A stretch of 64,000 bases of DNA, taken from Xanthostigma xanthostigma. Its lineage: Eukaryota > Arthropoda > Insecta > Raphidioptera > Raphidiidae. Each line of letters opens with the position of its first letter. The first letter of the stretch is position 1. Below are positions 47,701 to 56,200 of this stretch, in pieces. The stretch lies in contig OY754472.1 of assembly GCA_963575645.1 (NCBI GenBank), positions 2,728,001 to 2,792,000 of the forward strand. The letters are read 5' to 3'. The notes beneath the pieces were generated by a model. The model was not told where the DNA came from. It saw only the letters and a program-made list of their open reading frames with translations, and did no database searches. Made by a program: the position numbers and the translations under genes.

Positions 47701-49964
47701 CTGATAGAATTCGCTCAAAGCTATTAGTTCAGAAGCGCTTGTACAGTCTGTTAAAAGACTACAAACTCGCAACTCAACAAGACTAAAATAACAATAACAA
47801 CTTGACAATAGCGTACTTGACTGTACTTTAAAGCAGGAAAGCGACAAGTGACAAAGGCAACGAGCGATCGCGGCCAATCACGGACGAGCGCACGTTCCGT
47901 GCAGGTAGCTGTGAGGTGGTGGGAGTCTCAACGGCTCTAAAATGTGCCTTTGCGACGCTGTTTGTGACTAGCTTCCGAACCTTTTAGATCTTTGGCGCGT
48001 GTTGTATTGGGTTGTCCGATAAGTTCTTGCCGTTTTTTTAAATTAATACACGCAACATTGTCTTCCGTGTGCTTCGCTCGCGGGGTCGCTTGTTTTTCTT
48101 TCAGCTATGGCACCCTCTCCGTATACGGCACAAATCTCTCTAGCAGCTTCCGTGGCTTTGGCACCTCGGTTAGACGCAAAAAGAAGGTGGTGTCGAAAAT
48201 GCTCGTTTTCGTCGACTTGACACTCCATTTAAATGCTCTAGAAATTAACAAAAATGAATCCAAACAAAAAAACTAAATAGACTTTCTTGTAGAGCGAAAA
48301 ATTCTCTTTCGAATAACACAAAACATTAAACCAAAAAATTTCATTTCGATCGCTAATTTTTTAATTTAAAAAAACGGCAAGAACTTATCGGACAACCCAT
48401 TATATAGATTTCTTCGGTGTGTTTTGCAGAGCGACCTCAAATACAAACTGGACCTGTCCGAATTGGGAACGGAAGTTGTCAACGAATTGTTCCGCTACAT
48501 CTACACCGACAAAGTCGACAATTTAGACACGTTTGCACCGCGTTTATTATCACCGGCGCATCGTTTTTATTTGGACGGTCTGACCGAACTGTGCGAACGG
48601 TCACTTGTCGAGACGCTGACGCCGAGCAGCGTCGGCAACGTCCTCCTGCTGGCCGATCAGTGCAACTGCGAGCCTTTGAAAAGGGCAGCGCTCGCCTACT
48701 GCGAGGAAAATGTCGCTACAGCGCCCAACAGTCCGATAGGTTGGTGAATTTTCCATTTGTTATTATCACGAAGTCTTCAACCAGGAGACGTATGCTTGCT
48801 GTGTTTCGAGATCACATATTTAATAATAATTTACTACTTGAATCATTGTCTATCGACTCAGTGTGCGGTGAGTGAACGCAACAAAGCGTATCGACAATAT
48901 ATCTGCGTCTCTTTTTTCGATGTAATTCCCATAGATGTATATATTAATAGATAGCCGATGCTTATCCTTGAGCATTGTGCGGAATGGTTCCAATTAGAAG
49001 ACATTTTGTATGTGGAAAACGCCGTAAAAAGCGCGCGGGATTCAAAAAGATTAAATATTCTATAATATGATGTTGATGGAAAAACAATAAAACTCGCAGT
49101 AAACAGTGATATTTCGCTCCAAAACCTATTTTTATATTGAAACTTTTCAAAAATTACAAAACTGAGCATAAATATAATATAAAGGCTTAGAACATTTTAC
49201 ATTGTCAGATTGGCATCAATGCTTATCAACCTTGATGTCAAATTGACAATGTAAAATGTTCTAAGCTTTTACAGTATATTTATGCTCAATTTTGTAATTT
49301 TTGAAACGTTTCAGTATAAAAATAAGTTTTGGAGCGAAATATCACTGTTTGTGAGTTTTGTCGTTTTTCTCAATAAAATCATATTATAAAATAATTAATA
49401 TTTTTGAATCTCGCGCGCTTTTTACGGCGTTTTCCACGTACAAAATGGATTCTAAAAGGTACAAGAGGCGCTAATGTATCCGCAATCTATTAATTATATA
49501 TATCTATGGTAATTCCCTGATTTCTCCGATGACAGGATTGGTTGATGTACTTTGCATTCAATCTGAATAAAGTATCTCTGTTTCAAAAACTTTGTCTTTT
49601 TCTATGACGTTAACATGGGCGTACACAGCTTTTGGCCCAGGAGGGGGCAAATTAGAAATTTCTTAAGCCGGGTCCCACGTGCTTGTTTTGCCCTCCTGAG
49701 TACGCCAGTGCTTACGGCTTAAAAAAAGACAGAATTATATGTTTGTACCCTAATGGTTCGATCGCTTGAAATCTAGCAAGGAATCTAGCTGCAAAAATAG
49801 CTTCGTGCGAAATCTGATGTTTAATTTTCTTTTCAGGTAAATCTCTTGCGTGGCGCGTCATGGAACTAGTGAATCCGGAACTGTTTCTGGAAGCTACAGA
49901 ACTAGGCAGCTCGCACTCAAGCACTCTGAGTAGTCAAGGATCACGGAGCGACGATCAGTTATAA
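38790..49964 (+). CDS. MATH-BTB protein, SPOP-like (CUL3 adaptor family), 5 coding exons, 378 aa
   Basis: Coding exons are 38790-39018, 44389-44646, 46446-46657, 48430-48739 and 49837-49964; every junction is GT-AG and phases agree. The first coding exon starts just after a TTTGCAG acceptor, so a 5' untranslated exon lies upstream. Residues about 30-180 form a divergent MATH domain (VVWRYTWRIR, ITTKWVMGIRFWRG, HWELCPFGRVAVHL). Residues about 190-295 form a BTB/POZ domain (EVTFKAHSNIIKNRSPVLAAML, then VVNELFRYIYTDKVDNLD). A BACK/3-box-like helix region follows (VGNVLLLADQCNCEPLKRAAL), and the end is Ser-rich. Family members use MATH to hold substrates and BTB/3-box to bind CUL3 for ubiquitylation; the length matches SPOP (~374 aa). 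The MATH part is far from SPOP itself, so an insect-expanded SPOP-like or TDPOZ-like member is more likely than the Spop orthologue. Exons are GC3-rich; introns are packed with transposons. Confidence 0.88.
39916..40107 (+). mobile_element. hAT-type MITE with G and C homopolymer runs, 192 bp
   Basis: Ends CAGTGGCGGATCCAGG and GTGGATCCGCCACTG, with perfect 8-bp duplication CCGGGGAC (39908-39915, 40108-40115). Runs of 12 G and 17 C lie near the two ends. It sits in intron 1 of the MATH-BTB gene. Confidence 0.92.
40584..40816 (+). mobile_element. MITE (GAAGTGAAAAC family) in MATH-BTB intron 1
   Basis: Full short copy with two internal GTACACTTTTTTTGTAATGG blocks and the CACTCCCGGAGTGC end. Confidence 0.75.
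41248..41632 (+). mobile_element. MITE (CCGCTGCACACGAGGCT family) in MATH-BTB intron 1
   Basis: Reverse-oriented relative of 35612-36049, ending AAGCCTCGTGTGCAGCGG. Translated frames across it are not genes. Confidence 0.75.
42000..42680. other. MATH-BTB intron 1, unassigned part
   Basis: Holds a CT/GA-rich stretch with repeated CTGACT/CTTCCA words (42380-42500) and a GATCGATCGATC run. A GC-rich block at 42540-42640 has no clear coding frame. Confidence 0.4.
42688..42800 (+). repeat. Dispersed repeat (GGGTTCCGTACC family), partial
   Basis: Shares GGGAATCAAAACCTATAGG and ACTTCCCGTTGACCTAGAAT with the copy at 37703. In MATH-BTB intron 1. Confidence 0.55.
42801..43569. other. MATH-BTB intron 1, unassigned part
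   Basis: AT-rich, no gene or repeat shared within the window found. Confidence 0.35.
43570..44151. repeat. Long foldback element (CCATAGATATATATA family)
   Basis: Arms of ~250 bp meet near 43865. Paired blocks are AAAATTACAAAATTGAGCAC / GCTCAGTTTTGTAATTTTTG and GTAAACAGTGATATTTCGC. A partial third arm (44152-44300) follows directly. Confidence 0.8.
44152..44300 (+). repeat. Partial arm of the CCATAGATATATATA foldback
   Basis: Repeats GGAATACGCCGTAAAAAGCG through CCAAAACCTATTTTTATACT, ending 88 bp before exon 2 of the MATH-BTB gene. Confidence 0.65.
44662..45440 (+). repeat. Foldback element (GTGTTTCGAGATGGATCG family) split by a hAT MITE
   Basis: The segments 44662-44701 and 45309-45440 together match one arm of the element at 56377-56892. 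Shared blocks are GGAGACCTAGCTTCCTATGC and TCTGGCGCACGCGAGATG. Confidence 0.75.
44702..45300 (+). mobile_element. hAT-type MITE, 599 bp, nested in a foldback element
   Basis: TAGTGATGTGTCGC...GACATATCACTA, with perfect 8-bp duplication CTTCCTAT at 44694-44701 and 45301-45308. Removing it and one duplication rejoins a foldback element whose intact relative is at 56377-56892. It lies 56 bp after exon 2 of the MATH-BTB gene. Confidence 0.93.
45569..46161 (+). mobile_element. MITE (GACCTGTGCGAATTATTCGC family) in MATH-BTB intron 2
   Basis: Full copy, ~593 bp, with the 92-codon frame intact at 45647-45925, as in the copy at 36636-36914. No recognisable protein. Confidence 0.75.
46700..47736 (+). 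repeat. Tandem array, exactly 160-bp period, about 6.5 copies
   Basis: The ATCGACTGTT block recurs at 46711, 46871, 47031, 47191, 47351, 47511 and (one change) 47671. Each unit has GTACCAAGTAGCGACATCTG and GGACGCCGGACCGCAAACGA. No length variation between units. It starts after ACTAGCAGACCCGGCTG. A single reversed, diverged unit is at 28236-28389. Intron 3 of the MATH-BTB gene. Confidence 0.95.
47737..48000 (-). mobile_element. MITE (CTAAAAGGTTCGGAAG family), left-truncated by the 160-bp array
   Basis: Reverse copy joined directly to the tandem array at 47736/47737 (TTCAGAAG then CGCTTGTACAG), and to a mariner element at its right. Confidence 0.7.
48007..48400 (-). mobile_element. Decayed mariner element with transposase N-terminal remnant
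   Basis: Terminal inverted repeats of ~35 bp (TTGGGTTGTCCGATAAGTTC / GAACTTATCGGACAACCCA) are flanked by TA. On the minus strand 48228-48043 reads FRHHLLFASNRG, then KATEAAREICAVYGEGAI, the helix-turn-helix start of a mariner transposase. It breaks off after ~60 codons; the catalytic part is absent. The element ends 29 bp before exon 4 of the MATH-BTB gene. Confidence 0.85.
48836..49770 (+). repeat. Dispersed repeat (CTATCTACTCAATGTGCGG family), interrupted
   Basis: Split by the foldback element 48937-49510; the right part runs to 49770, 66 bp before the last exon of the MATH-BTB gene. Confidence 0.7.
48937..49510. mobile_element. Foldback element (CCATAGATATATATA family) with empty-site proof
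   Basis: It is inserted in a dispersed repeat whose other copies (19541, 20899) read GATGTAATTCCCTGATTTC unbroken. Here TAATTC(CC) is duplicated on both sides. Ends CCATAGAT and ATCTATGG. Confidence 0.85.
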
Positions 49965-49968
49965 TAAA
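49963..49968 (+). terminator. PolyA signal overlapping the stop codon of the MATH-BTB gene
   Basis: The stop TAA (49962-49964) runs straight into AATAAA. Another AATAAA lies near 50149. If the first is used, the 3' UTR would be only some 15-30 nt. Confidence 0.3.
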
Positions 49969-50540
49969 CAAAGATTAGCGTAATTGTTTTTTGATTGTTG
50001 TAACGGTGCAAGTGATTTTATTTTATAAAATTCAATGACACCCTAAAGTTGCGACTCTTCTGTACAAAGTTTATCAATGTATTGATAACGAACTGATTAA
50101 CTGGTTGTGCAATCAATAGATTTATTAGTTTAGTTCAACAAAATAAGAAAATAAATTCCTATTGGCTGTCAAGCAACCAATGAGGACAGCTCAAAATACA
50201 ATTTTGTTGTCGGAGCAGTTTTTATTGTAAAGCAAAGTTTTTATCATATAAATGCCGCTGTACACGAGACTAGAAACACTGCTGGAACTTGGACTGATTG
50301 CCGTGCGGGTTAAGAAGATGGAAGTGACGTCATTGCGGGCTCGCCTGCGAGGTGACAAGATGGATTTCAAAATTAGAACCGGGGCTATTTTCTTGCTTGT
50401 TCGTCTGACTGTTCTGAGCAAGAACCAATCACGAAACAGTATCTTGTCACGTGGACGATATGGATAAACGCCCACAAACAAACACTGCGCCGTTGTTCAA
50501 GAGACAATAAACGTTCCTTTTGTAAACATTCGGACTGTCA

Positions 50541-51098
50541 CTGCCAGTGTTTCCACCTTAGGGTATTTTTCTCTAAATTTAGGGGAATCTTTTATGTTCA
50601 GGGAAATTTTTAGGTTAGGTATATATTTTTAGGGTAAATATTTTTACATGGCCCTAATTAAAAAGTACCAATTCAAAAATACTGCACAAACGCTCAGCTG
50701 ATCTAAATCCGACAGTAAAAGTTTAAGAATTTTATTAATACACATTTTAAAAAAATTGGTTGTCTGTAAAGTCGGTTTACGGACGATAGTTTTACGTGAT
50801 AACGTCATAAAGAAACATTTAAATGCGTACAAGCCGACGCTTGGGCCGATCGTGCCTCTCTATCGCTTATACCGCGCTCTCGCTTGCACGCTCAGGCTCA
50901 GGCGGAACGTGACACTTTTTCGTGCGTGCAGCCGGTGTTTCATCAAATTATAAGACGTTGTCACGTCAATAATTTATTATTATTTATTACAAACATTCAA
51001 TTTTAAAAATTTAGGGGAAAATATTTTGAAAACTATGTTTTTTAGGGGATTTTCATTTTATGATTAGGGGAAAATCAATTCTCAAAGTGGCAACACTG
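50541..51098 (+). mobile_element. hAT-like element hosting another MITE
   Basis: Ends CAGTGTTTCCACC / GTGGCAACACTG. Flanks GTCACTGC and GTCAATCC match at 6 of 8. Interior repeats TTTAGGGGAA-like blocks. Confidence 0.6.
50750..50969 (-). mobile_element. MITE (GACGTGATAACG family), innermost of a triple nest
   Basis: Short reverse copy lying within the CAGTGTTTCC...GCAACACTG element at 50541-51098. Confidence 0.75.
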
Positions 51099-51624
51099 GT
51101 CAATCCATCTACAAAGCAAGCTTCAATACACGCATCGTGTAAAGCGAACACATAAAAGCCATCACGAAAACCAACGCTTGAAAACTAGCAGTTAAATCTA
51201 GCCAGGAATCTAGCGGCAAAACCAGTCTCCTGTGCAGCGGCAAATAAACAACTGAATAATGCTTAAATGTTAATAACATTATATCTATAAACAAAAAGAA
51301 GTTGTCTTTTTCTCAACAACTGTAACAATCAAATTGACACATTGTTAGGGATTGTTGAAAAAAAGCCAACAATATATTGACTTGTTTGAATTTCTTTGTC
51401 CAACTAACTTTAAACAAAGAAATATTTAAGTTACAAGTAATTATAAGAGAACAGTCTTTATTAGGGATAAACCTGTGATACCATAATTGCCATTTCCAAT
51501 TTTTATGTCTTAACAAAACATTTGTTATTGTCATTATTAATTTTAATCTAGTGTAAATCAATCAATTTCTACCATCAACGTCAGTTTTGACAAGTTTCTA
51601 TAATAACTTATGGAAAAAAAGACG

Positions 51625-52097
51625 GGTTGCACTCCGGGAGTGCCTGCGGAAGTGAAAACCTAGATGTACTTAAACTAAATTTTGCTAGTAGCAATATAAG
51701 TTACATGCAGTGCAAAAAATTATAAGCTATAAGCTTTGACAAGACATTAAGAGATGTCGCTATGCATCCAGGTTTCGTAAAACTACACATTTATAAAATT
51801 ACATGCAGCTGGATGTAATTTTTTAAATTTGTAGTTTTACGAAACCTGAGTGCATGGCGACATCTCTTAAGGTTTTGTTAAAGCTTATAGCTTATAATTT
51901 TTTGCACTGCATGTAACTTATATTGCTACTGACATCTAGCGAATTTACTGCCGAAGCAAGTACGGTAGACCGTCTCAACAACTCGTCAGGGTCACGTGAC
52001 CCTGACGCCTGACGCGTCAGATCTGATGCGAGTTTAACAGTTTTTACCCATTACAAAAAAAGTGTACAACGCCGCTAAAGAAGTTTTCACTTCAAAA
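51625..52097 (-). mobile_element. MITE (GAAGTGAAAAC family) split by a foldback
   Basis: Reverse-oriented copy: CACTCCGGGAGTGC at the left, AAGAAGTTTTCACTTC at the right. A palindromic element (51684-51941) is inserted. Confidence 0.7.
51684..51941. repeat. Foldback element nested in a MITE
   Basis: Arms carry AGTAGCAATATAAGTTACAT and its complement, then ATAAGCTATAAGCTTT / AAAGCTTATAGCTTAT and GAGATGTCGC / GCGACATCTC. It closes near 51810. Confidence 0.75.
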
Positions 52098-52559
52098 AAC
52101 TGGCGTAATCATGACGTGATTTTACAGTTAATTTAATAGCACAAGAATAATAAATATTATTCTTGTGTTAATAGTTTATATTACAGCACAAGAGCCGAAA
52201 GTGAATATGAAATAAAATACATCGATAGTTAAACCTAATATTCAAATCGCTGCCGTTGAGAAATTGATATTTAGATTAAAAAGTATCATGCAATAAACAA
52301 TTAATTTTGTATATTATATTTATTAAAGCTTAAATCTTTAGTATTTATAAATAAACAATTTTATATTACAATGTCGTACAATTATTTACAAGAAGCCAAA
52401 TACCTACTTAGTTCATACAGTGACGTCAATAGACGGAATTTTCTGAACTTTTTTGCGCTGTAGTCGTTTTTTATAGAATTATTATAATAGGGCAACACGA
52501 AGTGCTTTTTTGGAAAGTTTGGAATACACGCTGGATACATTTCAAATTCGGACAATTTT

Positions 52560-53620
52560 TTACAATCTCTTGGATCCGATTCAAATTCGGTAGGCTTATG
52601 TAAAATGACACGCTGAAGTCACCGTGCCCCTCCGTTGCTTCGTATCACTTACCGTTTCGAAGATAGGCGCGTTCGAAGTGGATTCCTGAAAAGTCTGGAA
52701 TACGCATCGGATGCATTTAAAATTCGGTGTACTGATAGAAAACGACACGCTGAATTCAATGAGCGCATCCAGAGGTCTGTATCTTTAACCGTTTCGGAGA
52801 TAGAAGCGTTCGAACGTCGCTTCGGTGTTTAAAAACACTTTAAATGCCCACCGAACCAAAAGTTGAGCTTATTTTTTGATTCGGAGTGTCATTTAGTGTT
52901 AGTATAAGCCGTCTGGAGCAGAAAAGCGAGTTATTGGAAAATGTCGAAAATCGACTAAAAACGCGATTTTTCACATAGTATAGCCTTAGTTTTTTTGTGA
53001 TTTTTTTAAGACAGTTTTGGACAATGTCTCCGATCAGATTCAAATTCGGTAGGCTTATGGAAAATGAGACGCTGAAGTCACCAAGCCTATCGGTTGCTTC
53101 GTATCACTTACCGTTTCGAAGATAGACACGTTTGAAGTGGATTCCTGGAAAGTCTGGAATACGCATCGGATGCATATAAAATTCGGTGTACTGATAGAAA
53201 ACGATACGCTGAATACAATGAGCGCATCCGGAGGTCTGTATCTTTAACCGTTTCGGAGATAGAAGCGTTCGAACGTCGCTTCGGTGTTTAAAAACACTCT
53301 AAATGGCCAACAAACCAAAAGTTGAGCTTATTTTTTGATTCGGAGTGTCATTTAGTGTTAGTATAAGCCGTCTGAACCAGAAAAGCGAGTTATTGGAAAA
53401 TGTCGAAAATCGACTAAAAACGCGATTTTTCCCATAGTATAGCCTTAGTTTTTTTGTGATTTTTTTAAGACAGTTTTGGACAATGTCTCTGATCAGATTC
53501 AAATTTGATAGGCTTATGTAAAATGACACGCTGAAGACACCGAGCCCCGTTGCTTCGTATCACTTACCGTTTCGAAGATAGGCGCGTTTGAAGTGGTTTT
53601 CTGGAAAGTCTGGAATACGC
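52560..53620 (+). repeat. ~457-bp tandem repeat, about 2.3 copies
   Basis: TACGCATCGGATGCAT begins at 52701 and 53160, and a broken third at 53616. Units carry TTCGGAGTGTCATTTAGTGT and CGAAAATCGACTAAAAACGC. The family continues in inverted, decayed form at 53690-53900. Confidence 0.85.
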
Positions 53621-53921
53621 AACTAAAAACGCGGTATTAGATACAGACCTCCGGGTGCGCTCACTGAATTCATTGAGTTGTTTTCTATCAGTACTTATAC
53701 CGAATTTGAAATGTATAGGATGCGTATTCCAGACTTTCTAGAAATTCACTTCGAACGGACTTATCTCCGAAACGGTAATACTTACAGACGGGTGCGCTTA
53801 TTGAAGTCAGCGGGTCGTTTTTTATCATAACACCGAATTTGAAATGTATGTGAGACGTATTCCAGACGCTCCAGAAAAGCATTTCGAATGGGTCTAGATT
53901 TCATGTGCATTCCATTGCATA

Positions 53922-54248
53922 GACAAGTCCTATAAAAATATATACTTTGCACAAAACAATGGATTTCATTTAGGACATGTCTATGAAAAACGACTAGAAC
54001 GCAGAAATGTTTAAACTAATAGCTTTCTAGAAATTCCGTCTGATGTCGCTAAAATACAATAAATTGATCCATGAAGCGAATGGTTTTTAACTACACTAAA
54101 TAATGTATGCCAGTGACATCAAACGGAATTTCTTAAAAGCTATTAGTTTGAACATTTCTGCGCTTTATTCGTTTAACATGCCCTAAATGAGATCCATTGT
54201 ACTGTTGTGCAAGGTATGTACATATTTTTTATAGAACTTGCCTATGCA
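53922..54248. repeat. Foldback element abutting the KTI12 start
   Basis: Arms ~140 bp: GACAAGTCCTATAAAAATAT at the left; ATATTTTTTATAGAACTTGCC at the right (split for length). GAAATGTTTAAACTAATAGC pairs with its complement. It ends 76 bp before the KTI12 ATG. Confidence 0.8.
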
Positions 54249-54324
54249 ATCAGACTATGCAATCGAATGCTGTCACAGCCGCGATCACATACCATTCGAT
54301 TCTCGGATAAAAACTAATTTAAAA

Positions 54325-56000
54325 ATGCCGTTAGTTATTTTAACAGGAATTCCTAGTAGTGGAAAGACAACGCGTGCTGAACAATTGAAACTGTATTTCG
54401 AAGAAAATGAAAAAAAAGTTATTGTAATTAGTGAATATGAAGCAATTATTAAAGCAGGTTATAAAAAAGACACATTTTATTTGGGTTAGTACTTATCATA
54501 CAATAAAGAACATACAATATAAATCTAATGTATTGCGTAAAACTGGTAAAAATAGACTAATATATTTTTATTCTAATTAGATTCACAAAAAGAAAAACAG
54601 ATCAGAGGATTTTTAAAGTCTGAAGTCATTAGATACATTGGAACAGACGCGGTTGTTATTCTTGATGGAAGCAATTATATTAAAGGTAGATGCAGCGCAA
54701 ATGCCCCATGACATTTTTATAGGAGTTTAAAAGTGTTTACAAATTCGTATGAATAAATGACAAACAGTAAAAACTTTAAACTCCTATAAAGATGTCATGG
54801 AGCATTTGCGCCGAAAATCCCTGGGAGGTTTTCATATCCCACTAAAGTAAACAAATGCCCAAAGTTTCATTCCGATTGAAGCTGACCGGTATTCGAAACT
54901 ACACTCCATAATGCTTGTAAAATGCGTATAAATATTTATTATAATGTATGCTAATTTTGACAGGTTATCGTTATGAATTGTATTGTGCTACGAAAGCTAA
55001 CAAGAGCACGCAGTGCACAATTCATTGTGAAATAAATGTTAATAAAGCTTTTGAGTTCAATGAGAATCGATCGGACAAATGTGAAACGTATTCGAAACAG
55101 ACTTTTGACGCCTTAGTTATGCGATATGAAAGTCCAGACAGTCGAAATAGATGGGATCAACCATTGTTTGTTATTTTGCCTGATGATACGTTGGATTTAA
55201 AATCGATAAGTGATTGCCTGTTCGATAAGAAACCTCCACCTCCCAATATGTCTACACAAAATGTAAGTTTATTGGTACTTGGAGGATCTGACTTGAATGC
55301 ATAACTTAAATAAAGCAGAATATGCATCGCCAGAGCTATTTTAGCTTCTCTATGGACTCTAGACAGCTACATTAGCTCTGTTCCAACCTCTCTTCGAACG
55401 GTAATATTATCGTCACATAGAACGGTTCATTTAAGCCACAAAACAGTGCAAAGTCGAAGCATGTGCACAAAACCGATACAAAACAGCTTCGTTTTAGCTA
55501 CTGCGCATGACTGTGATGATAACATTGCCGTTTGCAGAGGGCGGGCAAATCTTTTGATCGGCGGGCCACATAGCTGATGAAAATTTCCGCGGGCCTAAAA
55601 TTTGCAGGAAAAAAGATCCTCACATTCTATTTCCGCATGTGGAAAAAAAAAATCTAAAATTTTCTAAAATGCTTCCCGGGCCGGATAAAATTGCGCTGCG
55701 GGCCGCCATTTGCCCAGGCCTGGTATAGACTCTATTTTGCTTTCCACTCTTTGCATTCAATGTTAATTATAAGACAGAAAGAGAGAGAGATTGTTGATTA
55801 TCAACCGACAGAAAGATAGACTGTGTCTAGTTGATAAACCAGTATTACGCAAAAATGGCTCAAGAGTGAAGAGTTTAGAAATAAATTGGATAAAATATAT
55901 TATCTTATCTGGTAGTTATGGTTTTCTGTTTTAGCCTCCATTGAGCTCAACAAATTTTTTATACGAACTTGACAAAATAACTCAAAATATAACCAAATCT
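54325..56000 (+). CDS. KTI12: KTI12 homologue, C-terminus lost in assembly gap (210 codons seen)
   Basis: Exons are 54325-54484, 54581-54685, 54964-55262 and 55935-56000 (runs into N). The start is the Met of MPLVILTGIPSSGKTT, which carries a Walker A P-loop (GIPSSGKT) at residues about 8-15. An upstream in-frame Met (54238) is unlikely because it falls in a foldback repeat. Family hallmarks follow: VVILDGSNYIKGYRYELYC, RWDQPLFVILPDD, and in the last exon PPLSSTNFLYELD. KTI12 is an ATPase that works with Elongator in wobble-uridine modification of tRNA. The family is about 270-350 aa, so roughly 60 or more residues lie in the gap. Introns are short (96-672 bp), and the second one contains a hairpin repeat. 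Codon usage is AT3-rich, like its two downstream neighbours. Confidence 0.92.
54695..54811. repeat. 117-bp hairpin in KTI12 intron 2
   Basis: GCGCAAATGCCCCATGACAT pairs with ATGTCATGGAGCATTTGCGC, and TATAGGAGTTTAAA with its complement. Loop ~45 bp. Confidence 0.8.
55374..55537. repeat. Small foldback repeat (TCTCTGCGAACGGTAAT family)
   Basis: TTCGAACGGTAATATTATCG mirrors a decayed right end (GATAACATTGCCGTTTGCAG). A copy lies in RAD1 intron 3 (60085-60282). A hAT-like element with ends GGGCGGGCAAAT / ATTTGCCCAGGCC (55538-55727) abuts it. Confidence 0.6.
55538..55727 (+). mobile_element. hAT-like MITE in KTI12 intron 3
   Basis: CAGAGGGCGGGCAAAT and ATTTGCCCAGGCCTG imperfect ends, with GC-rich GGGCCGG blocks inside. 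The target duplication is not clear. Confidence 0.5.
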
Positions 56001-56200
56001 NNNNNNNNNNNNNNNNNNNNNNNNNNNNNNNNNNNNNNNNNNNNNNNNNNNNNNNNNNNNNNNNNNNNNNNNNNNNNNNNNNNNNNNNNNNNNNNNNNNN
56101 NNNNNNNNNNNNNNNNNNNNNNNNNNNNNNNNNNNNNNNNNNNNNNNNNNNNNNNNNNNNNNNNNNNNNNNNNNNNNNNNNNNNNNNNNNNNNNNNNNNN
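56001..56200. other. Assembly gap (200 N)
   Basis: A run of exactly 200 N. It must contain the last ~60 codons of KTI12, the KTI12-NOC4 intergenic region and the NOC4 N-terminal exons, which cannot fit in 200 bp. The size is therefore a placeholder. ORFs read through it are meaningless. Confidence 0.98.

Larger units (their letters stand above)
50250..51243 (+). mobile_element. MITE (CCGCTGCACACGAGGCT family), outermost of a triple nest
   Basis: Left end GCCGCTGTACACGAGACTAG, right end GTCTCCTGTGCAGCGGC. Split at ~50540 by the hAT-like element. Confidence 0.7.

Noticed and set aside
46700-47736. Regularly spaced repeats as a CRISPR-like array
   Set aside because: The whole 160-bp unit is repeated, with no unique spacers. 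It is a tandem minisatellite in a eukaryotic intron.
54238-54324. Upstream Met as KTI12 start
   Set aside because: It falls at the end of a foldback repeat, and family members start at the Met just before the P-loop.
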